Of a stretch of 64,000 bases of DNA, positions 16,705-27,022 are shown piece by piece. The stretch lies in the NCBI GenBank assembly GCA_003056245.1, contig MVDH01000001.1, positions 1 through 64,000 on the forward strand, in the 5' to 3' direction. The notes beneath the pieces were generated by a model. It worked only from the letters and a program-made list of their open reading frames with translations, made no database searches and had not been told where the DNA came from. Position 1 is the stretch's first letter, and every line of letters begins with the position of its first letter. This DNA comes from Cellvibrio sp. 79. Its GTDB lineage: Bacteria; Pseudomonadota; Gammaproteobacteria; Pseudomonadales; Cellvibrionaceae. The position numbers and the translations under genes are program-made.

Positions 16705-18228
16705 ATGCCATTGCAACCCTATAGCGATGCGCTTGTATTAAATGTGGACGATAGCGACGGGGCGCGCTATGTAAAGTCGCGCATTTTAATTCGTGCCGGT
16801 TTGCGAGTAATTGAAGCTTCCAATGGTGAAGATGCGATCAGTATGGCGCGCAGTGAAATGCCGGCGCTTATTTTGCTCGATGTAAAACTTCCGGATATTA
16901 ATGGTTTGGAAGTGTGTCGCCGTTTGAAAGAAGATCCCGCTACCCAGACAATTTTAATATTGCAAACTTCGGCATCCTTTATTGGAACCGCCGATAAAAT
17001 TCGCGCGCTGGATGGCGGCGCTGATAATTATTTGGTAGAGCCAATCGAACCCGATGAATTAATTGCCAACGTGAAAGCGTTGTTGCGTCTCGGACAAGTT
17101 GAGCGTGAATTACGTGAAGTGGACCGACGCAAAGATGAATTCCTGGCAACGCTCGCCCATGAGTTGCGCAATCCACTTGGCCCGATTCGCACTGCATTGC
17201 AACTGTTACGTCGCCTCGATCCGGATGTTCCCCCTGCACAGGAAAATGCGCGCAATACTATCCAGCGCCACACGGATCATCTGGTGCGCCTTGTTGATGA
17301 CTTGCTGGATGTTGCGCGAATTTCACAAGGCAAGATTGCCCTGCGTCATGAGGCAGTCGATCTGCATACCGTTATCGATAATGCAGTGGAAACCTGTACG
17401 GATTTTATTGAAAGTAAACATCATAAGCTGACCGTAACATTTCCGGATGAGCATGTTGATGTGTGCGGCGACCAGGTTCGCCTGTCGCAAATCATTGCGA
17501 ACTTATTGCTTAATGCTGCGAAATTTACATCGCCCGGTGGCCAGATTGGGTTGTCAGTGACTGTGCAGGATCAACAGGTATTTATCCGCGTATCAGACAA
17601 CGGTATCGGTATTGAGCAGGGTGCGGTGAACGCTATCTTTGGTTTGTTTTCCCAGCATGGCCATTTACATGACCAGGTGCAGGATGGTTTGGGGATCGGG
17701 CTGTCACTGGTGAAAAATCTGGTAGAGCTTCACGGCGGTAGCGTCAGGGCAACCAGCGAAGGGCTTGGGCTGGGAAGTACCTTTGAAATTATTTTGCCGG
17801 TGATTTGTTCCGGATCTGGCGAGTCCCCTGATGTGATCCAGATGGAAGCGCCTTCTCCGGTTTTGCCACAGATTAAAAAAGTCCTTGTCGTTGACGACAA
17901 TAAAGATGCTGCCGATATGCTGGTTGAGTTGCTGACGCTCACAGGCCATCACGGGCAAGCTGCCTACACTGGCCGGCAGGCAATCGCGGCGGCGGCGCAA
18001 TTTGATCCGGATATTATTTTTCTCGACATCGGCTTGCCAGATATCAGCGGCTACGAGGTGGCAACACAATTACGCGCACTACCGAATGCGCGGAAATTTA
18101 CGTTGATCGCATTAACGGGTTATGGCCAGGAGCATGACCGTCAGAACGCGCTGGCTTCAGGCTTCGATGATCACTTTGCCAAACCGGTGGATTTTGCCAA
18201 GCTGGGTGCGCTTGGGCTTAGCGTTTAG
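16705..18228 (+). CDS. hybrid kinase with receiver domains at both ends
   Basis: The order is an N-terminal receiver (acceptor D59 in LLDVKLPDINGLEV), HisKA (H152 in LAHELRNPLG), HATPase (N-box LLLNAAKF, G-box DNGIGIEQ) and a C-terminal receiver (D441 in FLDIGLPDISGYEV). It has 507 aa, no membrane segment and no output domain. It lies 56 bp after the previous kinase and ends the stressosome operon. It probably takes phosphate from the upstream hybrid kinase and passes it to an unlinked regulator. Confidence 0.87.
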   Translation: MPLQPYSDALVLNVDDSDGARYVKSRILIRAGLRVIEASNGEDAISMARSEMPALILLDVKLPDINGLEVCRRLKEDPATQTILILQTSASFIGTADKIRALDGGADNYLVEPIEPDELIANVKALLRLGQVERELREVDRRKDEFLATLAHELRNPLGPIRTALQLLRRLDPDVPPAQENARNTIQRHTDHLVRLVDDLLDVARISQGKIALRHEAVDLHTVIDNAVETCTDFIESKHHKLTVTFPDEHVDVCGDQVRLSQIIANLLLNAAKFTSPGGQIGLSVTVQDQQVFIRVSDNGIGIEQGAVNAIFGLFSQHGHLHDQVQDGLGIGLSLVKNLVELHGGSVRATSEGLGLGSTFEIILPVICSGSGESPDVIQMEAPSPVLPQIKKVLVVDDNKDAADMLVELLTLTGHHGQAAYTGRQAIAAAAQFDPDIIFLDIGLPDISGYEVATQLRALPNARKFTLIALTGYGQEHDRQNALASGFDDHFAKPVDFAKLGALGLSV

Positions 18229-18458
18229 GTCACGATTTTATTATCGGCTCCTGCGTTACTCTCAGATTTCTATATCCCATTCTGCCTTTATCCGTATTTC
18301 ACCCATTACTGCCCTGATTCGCCTTGCATCGCCACCCTCGAATCCGTACAATTCCGCACCCCAAACCGGCCGGGGGTATGAGATGCGCAAGCATTCGAAA
18401 ACCGGCTACTCCTTGTCTCACAACAATCGTTGGAGACTTTAACCCGTAAGGAGCTTAC
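18229..18458 (+). promoter_or_regulatory. rpsF leader, possible S6:S18 autoregulatory element
   Basis: This is a 230-bp leader before rpsF. In many bacteria the S6:S18 complex binds a structured element here to repress its own operon. The stretch 18362-18412 contains CCGGCCGGGGGTATG and a later CCGG that can pair. I did not prove the conserved fold, so this is inference from position. Confidence 0.3.
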
Positions 18459-18902
18459 ATGCGTCATTACGAAATCGTGTTCCTGGTTCATCCGGACCAA
18501 AGCGAACAAGTACCTGCAATGGTAGAGCGTTACACCTCTGCTATCAAAGCTGACGGTGGTTCAGTTCACCGTTTGGAAGACTGGGGCCGTCGTCAATTGG
18601 CCTACTCAATCAACAAAGTGCACAAGGCTCACTACGTTCTGCTGAACGTTGAGTGTTCTGATGCTGTGTTGGAAGAGTTAACTACCAACTTCCGTTATAA
18701 CGATGCCGTTCTGCGTAGCCTGGTGCTGCGTGAAGATGCTGCTATCACCGAAGAATCTTTCATCCTCAAAGCCGAGAAAGAAGGCCGTGAGCGTAAAGCG
18801 CGTCCACCACGTGCTGAACGTCGTGATGATGCTGATGCAGAAGACCTGTCTGACGAAGACGGCGCTGATGCTGAAGACTTTGAAGAAGAGCAGGGGGTAT
18901 AA
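18459..18902 (+). CDS. rpsF: 30S ribosomal protein S6
   Basis: S6 binds S18 on the 30S platform. The start is [17 protein letters not shown], the canonical S6 N-terminus, with AAGGAGCTTAC before the ATG. The core runs to about residue 100 (LRSLVLR). The tail is long and very acidic (repeated D/E, ending EEEQGV), the type of C-terminal tail that RimK extends with glutamate in E. coli. First gene of the rpsF-rpsR-rplI operon. Confidence 0.98.
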   Translation: MRHYEIVFLVHPDQSEQVPAMVERYTSAIKADGGSVHRLEDWGRRQLAYSINKVHKAHYVLLNVECSDAVLEELTTNFRYNDAVLRSLVLREDAAITEESFILKAEKEGRERKARPPRAERRDDADAEDLSDEDGADAEDFEEEQGV

Positions 18903-18904
18903 CC

Positions 18905-19132
18905 ATGGCACGTTTTTTCCGTCGTCGTAAATTCTGCCGTTTTACCGCTGAAGGCACCAAGCGCATCGATTATAAAGATGTTGAAACCCTGAAAGCCTAC
19001 ATCACCGAAACTGGCAAAATCGTTCCAAGCCGTATCACTGGCACCAAAGCAAAATACCAACGTCAGTTGGCTTCTGCTATCAAACGTGCTCGTTACCTGG
19101 CTTTGATTCCATACACTGACAGCCACGAGTAA
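18905..19132 (+). CDS. rpsR: 30S ribosomal protein S18
   Basis: S18 has 75 aa, opens [13 protein letters not shown] and contains the RNA-binding stretch [20 protein letters not shown], both standard for the family. It starts 2 bp after rpsF. Confidence 0.98.
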   Translation: MARFFRRRKFCRFTAEGTKRIDYKDVETLKAYITETGKIVPSRITGTKAKYQRQLASAIKRARYLALIPYTDSHE

Positions 19133-19144
19133 GAGGTAATAGAG

Positions 19145-19591
19145 ATGGAAGTTATTCTGCTCGATAAAGTAGGCCGTTTAGGCGCTATTGGTGACAAAGT
19201 TACCGTTAAGTCTGGCTATGGCCGTAACTACCTGTTGCCACAAGGCAAAGCGGTTGCTGCTACTGCTAAAAACATCGCTGACTTCGAAGCGCGTCGCGCT
19301 GAGTTGGAAGCGGCTGCTGCTGGCAAAATCGCTGAAGCGACTGCCCGTGCCGAGAAGCTGGCTGAATTGAACGTAACCATCGCTGCCAATGCTGGTGACG
19401 AAGGCCGTTTGTTCGGTTCAATCGGTACTCGCGACATCGCTGACGCAATCACTGCGGCTGGTGTTGCCGTTAGCAAGTCAGAAGTTCGCTTGCCACAAGG
19501 TGTGATCCGTGAAATTGGTCAATATGAGATCGATGTCCAGTTGCACTCTGAAGTGATTCAAGCTGTTAAATTGGCGGTTGTTGCTGAGTAA
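19145..19591 (+). CDS. rplI: 50S ribosomal protein L9
   Basis: The N-terminal [19 protein letters not shown] and the Gly/Lys segment [13 protein letters not shown] are the L9 signature. A connecting helix and the C-terminal domain follow. The length of 148 aa is normal. AGAGGTAATAG precedes the ATG. Confidence 0.98.
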   Translation: MEVILLDKVGRLGAIGDKVTVKSGYGRNYLLPQGKAVAATAKNIADFEARRAELEAAAAGKIAEATARAEKLAELNVTIAANAGDEGRLFGSIGTRDIADAITAAGVAVSKSEVRLPQGVIREIGQYEIDVQLHSEVIQAVKLAVVAE

Positions 19592-19597
19592 TTAATA

Positions 19598-19681
19598 CAA
19601 CCCCTCCCTGACCCTCCCCTTTAAAAAGGGAGGGGATAGAAGCTCCTCCCCCTTGCAAAGGGGAGGTTGGGAGGGGGTTAC
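19598..19681. repeat. C-rich dispersed palindromic repeat, copy 1
   Basis: CCCCTCCCTGACCCTCCCC and GGGGAGGTTGGGAGGGGG form long imperfect inverted arms around AGGGAGGGG...CTCCTCCCCC. A closely related copy lies at 35081-35160 and a fragment near 44227. It sits right after rplI, before the terminator. Confidence 0.75.
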
Positions 19682-19700
19682 TTACTGACAAGCGCGACGA

Positions 19701-19752
19701 AATCGGGCACTATCGACGACCCTTCCGGGTTTTAGATGTGCCCGATTTTTTT
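19701..19752 (+). terminator. terminator after rplI
   Basis: AATCGGGCAC (19701-19710) pairs with GTGCCCGATT (about 19738-19747), with an inner hairpin ACCCTTCCGGGT, followed by a T run. It separates the ribosomal operon from dnaB. Confidence 0.75.
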
Positions 19753-19814
19753 GGACTCAAATTGATAATTGTCGAGCTATAAATAAGTTCGATCCATAAA
19801 TAAGTAAGCGAATT

Positions 19815-21227
19815 ATGTCCACCAATACTGCCTACGAAACCTCCAGCTTCGAGAGCCGCCTGGCCGATGAATTATCCGGTAAATCAGCGCTGCCTCACTC
19901 CATAGAAGCCGAGCAATCGGTCTTGGGTGGCTTGATGTTGGAAAACGGCCGCCTGGATGCAGTATTGGAGGTGGTGTCGGAAAGCGACTTTTTCCGCGAG
20001 GATCACCGTATTATTTTCCGCATGATGCTGAATCTGCAGGAAGCCGGCCAGCCGCTGGATGTGATTACGCTCTCCGAAGAGCTGCATAAGCACAATGAGC
20101 TGGAGCGTATTGGTGGTTTGGGGTATTTGGTCGAGATGGCCAACAATACACCGAGCGCCGCCAATATCGCGGCTTACGCCAAAATTGTGCGTGAGCGTTC
20201 TACCTTGCGTCAGCTGATTGCAGCGGCGCAAGATATTAGTAAATCCAGTATGAATCCAGCGGGTCTGGATTCCGACGACTTGCTACAGCTAGCTGAAAAA
20301 CGTGTTGCCGAGATTGCCGAAGATCGCCCTAAAGAAGGCGGTTTGGTTGGAGTTAACGAGCTCCTGAAACAAACCGTCCAGCGTATTGATGAATTGTTTC
20401 GTTCCGGCAGCGATATCACCGGTGTTCCGTCCGGTATCAATGATCTGGATCAGCGCACCTCTGGCTGGCAGCCGGGCGAACTTATTATTCTTGCAGCGCG
20501 TCCGTCGATGGGGAAAACAGCGTTGGCGCTGAACTTTGTGGAAGGTGCTATGTTTCACCAGCCAAAGCCGGTGGTCATTTTTAGTATGGAAATGCCGTCC
20601 TCAGCGCTGGTGATGCGGATGATGTCCTCAATCGGGCGTATCGATCAGGGCAAAATGCGTAATGGTAAGCTCACCGAAGAAGATTGGCCGAAGCTGTCAT
20701 CAGCGGTCGCCAAGATGAAAGACAAGCTGCTGTTTATCGATGATACCGGTGGTTTGAATCCCCAGGAAATGCGTGCGCGTATTCGCCGTATTGCCCGCGA
20801 GCACGGCAACCCCGGCATGATCATGGTCGACTACTTGCAGTTGATGACGGTTGCCGGTGGTGGTGAAGGCCGTACCCAGGAGATTTCTGAAATTTCGCGC
20901 TCATTGAAAGGTATGGCCAAAGAGTTTGAGTGCCCGATGATTGCTCTCTCCCAGTTAAACCGTGGTGTGGAACAGCGCCCTAACAAGCGACCAATGAACT
21001 CGGACCTGCGGGAATCGGGTGCGATTGAACAGGACGCGGACGTGATCTTGTTTATCTACCGCGACGAGTATTACCACGAAGACAGCCCCGATAAAGGGAT
21101 TGCCGAGTTGATCATCGGCAAACAACGTAACGGTGAAATCGGTACCAGTCGCGCCGCGTTCGTGGGTAAGTATACGCGTTTCGATAACCTCGCTCCTGAA
21201 TATTTCCAGCAGGGCGGTTATGAATAG
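19815..21227 (+). CDS. dnaB: replicative DNA helicase DnaB
   Basis: DnaB is the hexameric 5'-3' helicase of the replication fork. The N-terminal domain (about 25-130) holds PHSIEAEQSVLGGLM. The RecA-like domain has Walker A ARPSMGKT with K234, Walker B MIMVDYLQLM, and the SQLNRGVE and DLRESGAIEQDADV motifs. The length of 470 aa is normal and there is no intein. The stop overlaps the next gene by 8 bases. Confidence 0.98.
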   Translation: MSTNTAYETSSFESRLADELSGKSALPHSIEAEQSVLGGLMLENGRLDAVLEVVSESDFFREDHRIIFRMMLNLQEAGQPLDVITLSEELHKHNELERIGGLGYLVEMANNTPSAANIAAYAKIVRERSTLRQLIAAAQDISKSSMNPAGLDSDDLLQLAEKRVAEIAEDRPKEGGLVGVNELLKQTVQRIDELFRSGSDITGVPSGINDLDQRTSGWQPGELIILAARPSMGKTALALNFVEGAMFHQPKPVVIFSMEMPSSALVMRMMSSIGRIDQGKMRNGKLTEEDWPKLSSAVAKMKDKLLFIDDTGGLNPQEMRARIRRIAREHGNPGMIMVDYLQLMTVAGGGEGRTQEISEISRSLKGMAKEFECPMIALSQLNRGVEQRPNKRPMNSDLRESGAIEQDADVILFIYRDEYYHEDSPDKGIAELIIGKQRNGEIGTSRAAFVGKYTRFDNLAPEYFQQGGYE

Positions 21228-21729
21228 TCAGGCCCGTTTGCTCGATAAGCTCTGCGCCAATATCACTCCCGGCAAACTTGAGTGGATTGGCTTGCGCTCC
21301 GAGCGGCGCGGCGAAGTGGTGGTGGTTGATTCAACCGAGGCGGTTGTTGGCCTAGGTTTGGTTGGCGATCACCGCATGAAAAAAACACCGGGTTCAGCCC
21401 GTCAGGTTACGCTCATCAGCAGCGAATACATCCAGCAAATCTGCCAGCACACCGGCCATAGTTCTATTGATCCCCGCTTGTTACGCCGCAATCTGGTTAT
21501 TTCCGGCATGAATATGAATCTGTTGCGCTATCAGCGTTTGCAAATTGGTGATGTCATTCTGGAAACCAATGCGCTTTGCCACCCTTGTTCACGTATGGAT
21601 GAAGCCTTGGGTAAAGGTGGTGCGGCGGCGATGTTTGGTTATGGTGGGCTGTGCGCCAAAGTTATCCAGGGTGGCAGGTTGGGTGTGGGGGATTCAGTGA
21701 TTCGCTTGCCGTACCTTGATCGCGAATAA
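21220..21729 (+). CDS. MOSC domain-containing protein
   Basis: MOSC domains bind sulfur carried on a conserved cysteine and are related to the molybdenum-cofactor sulfurase C-terminus. The start at ATG 21220 (MNSQARLL) overlaps the dnaB stop by 8 bases; upstream frame inside dnaB is a shadow. It has 169 aa, with GLVGDHRMKK, RRNLVISGMNM and the conserved cysteines in ALCHPCSRMDEALG (YiiM/MOSC-like). It is probably translated with dnaB. The substrate is unknown. Confidence 0.88.
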   Translation: MNSQARLLDKLCANITPGKLEWIGLRSERRGEVVVVDSTEAVVGLGLVGDHRMKKTPGSARQVTLISSEYIQQICQHTGHSSIDPRLLRRNLVISGMNMNLLRYQRLQIGDVILETNALCHPCSRMDEALGKGGAAAMFGYGGLCAKVIQGGRLGVGDSVIRLPYLDRE

Positions 21730-21766
21730 CAGCGAGAAAATAGCTGGTTAAATTTTGTTCGAAAAA

Positions 21767-21795
21767 TGTACATCCTTTCAGTGACCGTGTATTAT
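21767..21795 (+). promoter_or_regulatory. candidate sigma-70 promoter of panC-panD
   Basis: TGTACA (-35-like, 21767-21772) and TATTAT (-10-like, 21790-21795) are separated by exactly 17 bp, about 49 bp before the panC ATG. Confidence 0.5.
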
Positions 21796-21843
21796 CGCGC
21801 GCCCAAGCCCTGGTCGGCTCCTGACGTAGTTTGAGGCGTGTCA

Positions 21844-22698
21844 ATGCAGGTTTTCCATCACATTAGTTCCTTGCGTGAAGCCCTGGCGGCGGAGCGTCGC
21901 GCTGGCAAGCGCATCGGTTTTGTCCCCACCATGGGCAACCTTCATAATGCCCACCTTGAACTGGTAAAAATCGCCCAAAAGAATTGTGATGTTGTAGTTA
22001 CCAGTATTTTCGTCAACCCACTGCAATTCGGATTGAATGAAGATTGGGATAAATACCCGCGCACCCTGGCAGCGGATTCAGTCAAGCTTGAATCAGTAAA
22101 TTGTGATTACCTGTTTTGCCCGGACGAAAAAGAGATTTACCCGAATGGTATGGCCGAGCAAACACGTGTGATTGTACCGACCATGACCGATGTGCTCTGC
22201 GGCGCGAGCCGCCCCGGTCATTTTGAAGGCGTGACAACTGTTGTCACCAAGCTGTTTAATATTGTCCAGCCCGACGAAGCTGTATTCGGGATCAAGGATT
22301 TCCAGCAACTGGCGGTCATTCGCCGGATGGTGGAAGATTTATGCATTCCGATTAAAATCACCGCCGGTGAAATTTTCCGCGAAGCCGATGGCTTGGCGAT
22401 GAGTTCGCGTAATGGCTTTATCACTGCGGATGAGCGCCCCCGTGTGGCGGTGCTTAACCGTACATTGAATGGAATCAAACAACAAATCGAGCAAGGTCGC
22501 CGCGATTTTACTGTGTTGATCGATGAGGCTCGCGCGCAAGTAGAGGCAGCGGGTTTTCGGGTGGATTACATCAACATATGCAATAGCCGCACGCTGGAAA
22601 TGGCGGCACACGATGATCGGGAGATCACGATACTCGGCGCCATGTACACACAGGGCGCACGTTTAATTGACAATGTTTCCGTGGTGCTTGGCCGTTAA
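21844..22698 (+). CDS. panC: pantothenate synthetase
   Basis: PanC joins pantoate and beta-alanine with ATP to make pantothenate (coenzyme A pathway). The start is set to ATG 21844 (MQVFHH) because GAGG lies seven bases before it; a GTG two codons earlier would be only one base from that site. Motifs are [11 protein letters not shown] (the HxGH-type site, here HNAH), FGIKDFQQ (ATP site) and SSRN. It forms an operon with panD, which supplies beta-alanine. Confidence 0.97.
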   Translation: MQVFHHISSLREALAAERRAGKRIGFVPTMGNLHNAHLELVKIAQKNCDVVVTSIFVNPLQFGLNEDWDKYPRTLAADSVKLESVNCDYLFCPDEKEIYPNGMAEQTRVIVPTMTDVLCGASRPGHFEGVTTVVTKLFNIVQPDEAVFGIKDFQQLAVIRRMVEDLCIPIKITAGEIFREADGLAMSSRNGFITADERPRVAVLNRTLNGIKQQIEQGRRDFTVLIDEARAQVEAAGFRVDYINICNSRTLEMAAHDDREITILGAMYTQGARLIDNVSVVLGR

Positions 22699-22733
22699 TA
22701 GCCCACCGTATCAGTATCTCCCTGGAGGATTTT

Positions 22734-23114
22734 ATGCTTTCTCATATGCTCAAAGCCAAGTTGCACATGGCTAAGGTTACTCAGGCGGAACTGTGGTACG
22801 ACGGTTCCTGTGCGATTGATGCAGATTTGGTTGCCCTGGCGGGCATGCGTGAATTCGAGCAAATCGATATTTACAACGTAAATAATGGTGAGCGGTTCCA
22901 CACTTACATCATTCTGGCTGAACCCGGTTCAGGCACTTTCTCCATGAATGGCGCTGCTGCACGCAAAGTGGCCGTGGGTGATCGCGTAATTATTGCGACC
23001 TATGGTCATTTCACCGAATCTGAATTGCTTAACCACAAGCCAAAGCTGGTGTATCTGAATGAAGATAACACGGTGAATCGCACCACTAACACGATTCCTA
23101 TGCAAGTCGCTTGA
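22734..23114 (+). CDS. panD: aspartate 1-decarboxylase
   Basis: PanD makes beta-alanine from aspartate. The proenzyme self-cleaves between G24 and S25 in YDGSCAID to form the pyruvoyl group. The family segments [11 protein letters not shown] and [16 protein letters not shown] are present, and 126 aa is the normal length. GGAGG lies before the ATG. The terminator at 23132 ends the operon. Confidence 0.98.
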   Translation: MLSHMLKAKLHMAKVTQAELWYDGSCAIDADLVALAGMREFEQIDIYNVNNGERFHTYIILAEPGSGTFSMNGAAARKVAVGDRVIIATYGHFTESELLNHKPKLVYLNEDNTVNRTTNTIPMQVA

Positions 23115-23131
23115 TCCTGATTTTTGATACT

Positions 23132-23160
23132 GAAAAGGTCGCTACGGCGGCCTTTTTTTA
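23132..23160 (+). terminator. terminator of the panC-panD operon
   Basis: AAAAGGTCGC-TACG-GCGGCCTTTTTTT forms a stem-loop with a T run 20 bp past the panD stop. Confidence 0.85.
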
Positions 23161-23397
23161 TTGGTTGCCCAGTCATTCTGAACGCCCTCTATCTTATTTA
23201 ATGTGTGATGCAAATTGGTGCGTTGAGCTGAATTTAAACAGATTTTTGCACCAATTGGACAACGTTGTCATTGAGCTTTTTACCCCAATCCTGCTAAGCT
23301 TGGCGACTATTGAAAGTGCGGATTTTGACTGTCATGGTTTTCATCCGTTACCGCCCCTCCCGATGTAAAAACAAGATAATGGCAAAGAGAGATAAGC

Positions 23398-25335
23398 ATG
23401 TCTGAAGTTCACCTGTATCCGGTCCCTGAAAGTTTCAAGAAGAACGCTGCCATTGATCTGGCCCGTTACAAATCCATGTACGAGCAATCAGTTAATTCGC
23501 CCGATACTTTCTGGGCAGAACAGGCCAAGGCCTTCCTTACCTGGAAAAAGCCCTGGACCCAGGTCACTAAAAGTGATCTGAAGAAAGGTGAAGTTTCCTG
23601 GTTTGTCGATGGCAAGCTGAATGTCAGCGTGAACTGTATTGATCGCCATTTGCCGGCGCGCGCCAACCAAACCGCCATTATCTGGGAAGGCGATGATCCT
23701 TCCGAAGACCAGTTCATTACCTATCAGGAATTACATGATCAGGTTTGCCGCCTGGCTAATGCCCTGCGTGAACGCGGTGTGAAAAAAGGTGATCGTGTTT
23801 GTATCTATATGCCGATGATCCCCGAAGCAGCTTACGCGATGCTTGCTTGTACCCGCATCGGCGCAATCCACTCAATCGTATTTGGCGGCTTCTCACCGGA
23901 AGCATTGAAAGATCGTATCCAGGACGCTAACTGCCAGGTGGTCATCACTTCTGATGAAGGGTTGCGTGGCGGCAAGCGTGTTCCGCTGAAAAAGAATGCT
24001 GATGTTGCGTTGGCCCAATGTCCGAACGTTCACACCTGCATCGTGGTAAAACGCACTGGTGGCGATATCGCCTGGAATGAACAGCGCGATTTCTGGTACG
24101 AGGATCTGGTTGAGCGTCAGTCGAACGAAGCGGCAGCAGAAGAAATGGATTCTGAAGATCCATTGTTTATCCTCTACACCTCCGGCTCTACCGGCAAACC
24201 AAAAGGTGTGCTGCACACCACCGGTGGTTATTTGCTGCAAGCGGCGATGACCCACAAGTACGTATTCGATTATCAGGAAGGTGATATCTACTGGTGTACT
24301 GCGGACGTAGGTTGGGTAACTGGCCACAGCTATATCGTTTACGGCCCGCTCACTAATGGTGCGACCACGTTGATGTTCGAAGGTGTCCCTACTTATCCGG
24401 ATGCATCCCGTTGCTGGCAGGTTATCGACAAGCACGGCGTCAACAGTTTCTACACCGCACCAACCGCAATCCGCGCATTGATGGGCGCAGGTAACGATTT
24501 CGTTACCAAAACTTCACGCGCAAGCCTGAAAATTTTGGGCAGCGTAGGCGAGCCAATTAACCCTGAAGCCTGGGAGTGGTACTACCGCGTGATTGGCGAT
24601 AGCCGTTGCCCGATTATGGACACCTGGTGGCAAACCGAAACCGGCGCACACATGCTGACACCGTTACCAGGCGCAATTGATCTGAAGCCCGGTTCTGCGA
24701 CTGTTCCATTCTTTGGTGTGCAACCGGTATTGCTGGATGCCGAAGGCAAAGAAGTTATCGGCGCAGGCGAAGGTAACCTTTGTATCAAGGCGGCATGGCC
24801 GAGCCAAATCCGCACTGTATTCGGTGACCATCAGCGCTGCATCGATACTTATTACAGCACCTATCCCGGTTATTACTTCACAGGTGACGGCGCGCGTCGT
24901 GATGCTGATGGTTACTACTGGATTACCGGCCGTGTGGATGACGTTATCAATGTGTCCGGTCATCGCATGGGAACTGCAGAAGTGGAAAGTGCGCTGGTAT
25001 TGCACGATAAAGTTGCTGAAGCGGCGGTGGTTGGTTATCCGCACGATATCAAAGGCCAGGGCATTTACGCGTACGTTACTTTGATGACTGGCGAGCAACC
25101 AAGCGATGAATTGAAAAAAGAATTGCTGGCGTTGGTAGTAAAAGAAATTGGCGCAATTGCGCGTCCGGATGTAATCCAATGGGCTCCGGGTCTACCAAAA
25201 ACCCGCTCCGGAAAAATCATGCGTCGCATTCTGCGTAAAATCGCGGCGAATGAACTGGATTCACTTGGTGATACTTCAACGCTTGCCGATCCGTCAGTGG
25301 TAAATGAATTAATTGCCAATCGCTCCAATAAGTAA
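23398..25335 (+). CDS. acs: acetyl-CoA synthetase
   Basis: Acs activates acetate to acetyl-CoA through acetyl-AMP. The 645-aa length matches the family. Visible motifs are the P-loop [46 protein letters not shown] and the C-terminal [15 protein letters not shown], where K606 is the lysine acetylated for control in other bacteria. It stands alone between terminators, with an about 280-bp leader in which I see no clear promoter. AGAGAGATAAGC precedes the ATG. Confidence 0.98.
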   Translation: MSEVHLYPVPESFKKNAAIDLARYKSMYEQSVNSPDTFWAEQAKAFLTWKKPWTQVTKSDLKKGEVSWFVDGKLNVSVNCIDRHLPARANQTAIIWEGDDPSEDQFITYQELHDQVCRLANALRERGVKKGDRVCIYMPMIPEAAYAMLACTRIGAIHSIVFGGFSPEALKDRIQDANCQVVITSDEGLRGGKRVPLKKNADVALAQCPNVHTCIVVKRTGGDIAWNEQRDFWYEDLVERQSNEAAAEEMDSEDPLFILYTSGSTGKPKGVLHTTGGYLLQAAMTHKYVFDYQEGDIYWCTADVGWVTGHSYIVYGPLTNGATTLMFEGVPTYPDASRCWQVIDKHGVNSFYTAPTAIRALMGAGNDFVTKTSRASLKILGSVGEPINPEAWEWYYRVIGDSRCPIMDTWWQTETGAHMLTPLPGAIDLKPGSATVPFFGVQPVLLDAEGKEVIGAGEGNLCIKAAWPSQIRTVFGDHQRCIDTYYSTYPGYYFTGDGARRDADGYYWITGRVDDVINVSGHRMGTAEVESALVLHDKVAEAAVVGYPHDIKGQGIYAYVTLMTGEQPSDELKKELLALVVKEIGAIARPDVIQWAPGLPKTRSGKIMRRILRKIAANELDSLGDTSTLADPSVVNELIANRSNK

Positions 25336-25371
25336 TCGCGCGCTTAAATAAGTTTTTCCAAATTACATAAA

Positions 25372-25405
25372 GTAAAAGGCCGCCTCATAAGGGCGGCCTT
25401 TTACT
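25372..25405. terminator. bidirectional terminator between acs and the M56 gene
   Basis: GTAAAAGGCCGCC and GGGCGGCCTTTTAC form a 12-13 bp stem around TCATAA, with A and T runs on either side, serving both converging genes. Confidence 0.88.
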
Positions 25406-25420
25406 TGGTGTCGTCAGCGA

Positions 25421-27022
25421 TTATTTCTTTTCGGGAGTTGGTGTTTGCCTGGCTGCACTATTTCTTTCGGTGCAATCAACTTTTTCTGGCGTATTATCTT
25501 CCAACATTTTAACCATCGCTTTTACGCGCACAGTATTGCTATAAAAATCGGAAATAATCAGCATATTGGCGCTCTCCATGGTGGTTAAATGCCCGTATTG
25601 TGGAACCAGTGGCCTCAGTGTTGCCAAAATGCTACCTGCGCATGTTTTTTCCAGCTTTATAGAATCAGTAACATATTCATCGTCAAAATATTTTTTGCCT
25701 TTTTCAACGGTCGGGATTGCAAGCCAACGCGCATCCCGTGCTGCAATTATTTGAATATAACCGCTGGACTTGTAGGCGGTAAGTTCATTGATTTTGAGTT
25801 GGCTTAGCAGTTGACCATAATCGAGTGGTGTTTCGGTAATACTGACAGGAATACTAACATCAGATAATGCATTCCCAACAAGCACTGGCGTTTTGAGGTC
25901 TTTCTCTGCCCTTTTTGCAAATTCAGCCAATGTCATACGGCTATTGCTATTGGATGCCGCGATGTTATTTGTTTCATTCTGTTTGGCGTTGGGTTGTGCC
26001 AACGAGACAGCAGCAAAGGCGCTAAATACCAAGCCAAATACAAGCGATTTTTTCAATGTCATAGTCGTAAATTCCTTAATCATTATTAGTCGGTTTTTAA
26101 GTTCGCGGTGATTTTCCAAAATTCCCAGGCTATGGGATAGTCGAGGTGATTTTGAAGAGAGCTGGCTGACGTTAATCAACGTTAATCCATAATCATTTCT
26201 GTCCTGCTGTGAAAGGTGCGCTAACACTTTGGCATCGCAGGCAATTTCCATATCGGCTTTCATCCGTCTGCTGGCATACCAAACCAATGGATTAAACCAG
26301 TGCAACAACGTCGTCCAGTAAGCCAGCCAATTCCATAAAATATCGTTGCGTTGTATATGCCCCAATTCATGCAGCAATACATGATTCAATTGGGCTTGCG
26401 TAAGTTGCTGTTCAATATCGACGGGCAAAATAATAACGGGTTTAAATAATCCGAATGTAAGCGGGCTTTGTATTTGATGGGAATATAGCAGTGGTATTGC
26501 TTTATTAATTTCCAATTTATTTTTGCTGGTTTGCAATAATTTTTCTTGTTGATCATTGGCTTTAATCGCATTCTTTTTGATGCGATTAAAGCGCTGCACT
26601 TGCCATAATGTAATTGCAGACAAACAGAAAAATACTACTATCCAGGCATAGCTCAGTAATGCGTGTACATTAATGGGTTGCCGGGTATCGACGATAAGCG
26701 GCGAATTTTCTGCAATCATAGTTGACTGGGCTTCACTGCTATTATTTTCCGGTGCGGAACCTGGTTGTTGTATGGCTGGCGAAGTCAGGTTGGGAGGAAT
26801 AAATAAATCAGTGGTGTTTTTATTAATCGATATTTCCCAGCCAAACGGAATGCTCAAACAAATAAAGACACTTAACCATAAACTGTGGCGGGCGCTTGCC
26901 GGTAAATATTTTTTCAACCCGTATTGTGCCAATAACAGCGCGATAATTAATGGCGAACTTTTCAGTGATGCAAGCAACAACCATCCGGTGAATGTATTTA
27001 ATCCTGTGGTTAACGTTTCCAT
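25421..27022 (-). CDS. BlaR1-type M56 metallopeptidase fused to secretin N0/N1-like domains
   Basis: The N-terminal half is a BlaR1/MecR1-type membrane peptidase, with four or so hydrophobic helices and the zinc motif H218-ELG-H222. In BlaR1 systems this protease inactivates the BlaI repressor; the BlaI gene lies directly upstream with a shared ATG/stop base. Instead of a penicillin-binding sensor, residues about 360-425 resemble the N0/STN domain (FAKRAEKDLKTPVLV) and about 450-510 resemble a secretin N1 domain (SIKLEKTCAGSILATLRPL and NMLIISD). No secretin pore follows. These domains are probably periplasmic after a helix near 325-345. The sensed ligand is unknown. Confidence 0.88.
   Translation of the reverse strand: METLTTGLNTFTGWLLLASLKSSPLIIALLLAQYGLKKYLPASARHSLWLSVFICLSIPFGWEISINKNTTDLFIPPNLTSPAIQQPGSAPENNSSEAQSTMIAENSPLIVDTRQPINVHALLSYAWIVVFFCLSAITLWQVQRFNRIKKNAIKANDQQEKLLQTSKNKLEINKAIPLLYSHQIQSPLTFGLFKPVIILPVDIEQQLTQAQLNHVLLHELGHIQRNDILWNWLAYWTTLLHWFNPLVWYASRRMKADMEIACDAKVLAHLSQQDRNDYGLTLINVSQLSSKSPRLSHSLGILENHRELKNRLIMIKEFTTMTLKKSLVFGLVFSAFAAVSLAQPNAKQNETNNIAASNSNSRMTLAEFAKRAEKDLKTPVLVGNALSDVSIPVSITETPLDYGQLLSQLKINELTAYKSSGYIQIIAARDARWLAIPTVEKGKKYFDDEYVTDSIKLEKTCAGSILATLRPLVPQYGHLTTMESANMLIISDFYSNTVRVKAMVKMLEDNTPEKVDCTERNSAARQTPTPEKK

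Noticed and set aside
23111-23368. 85-aa open frame after panD
   Set aside because: It runs through the panD terminator and has no motif or ribosome site.
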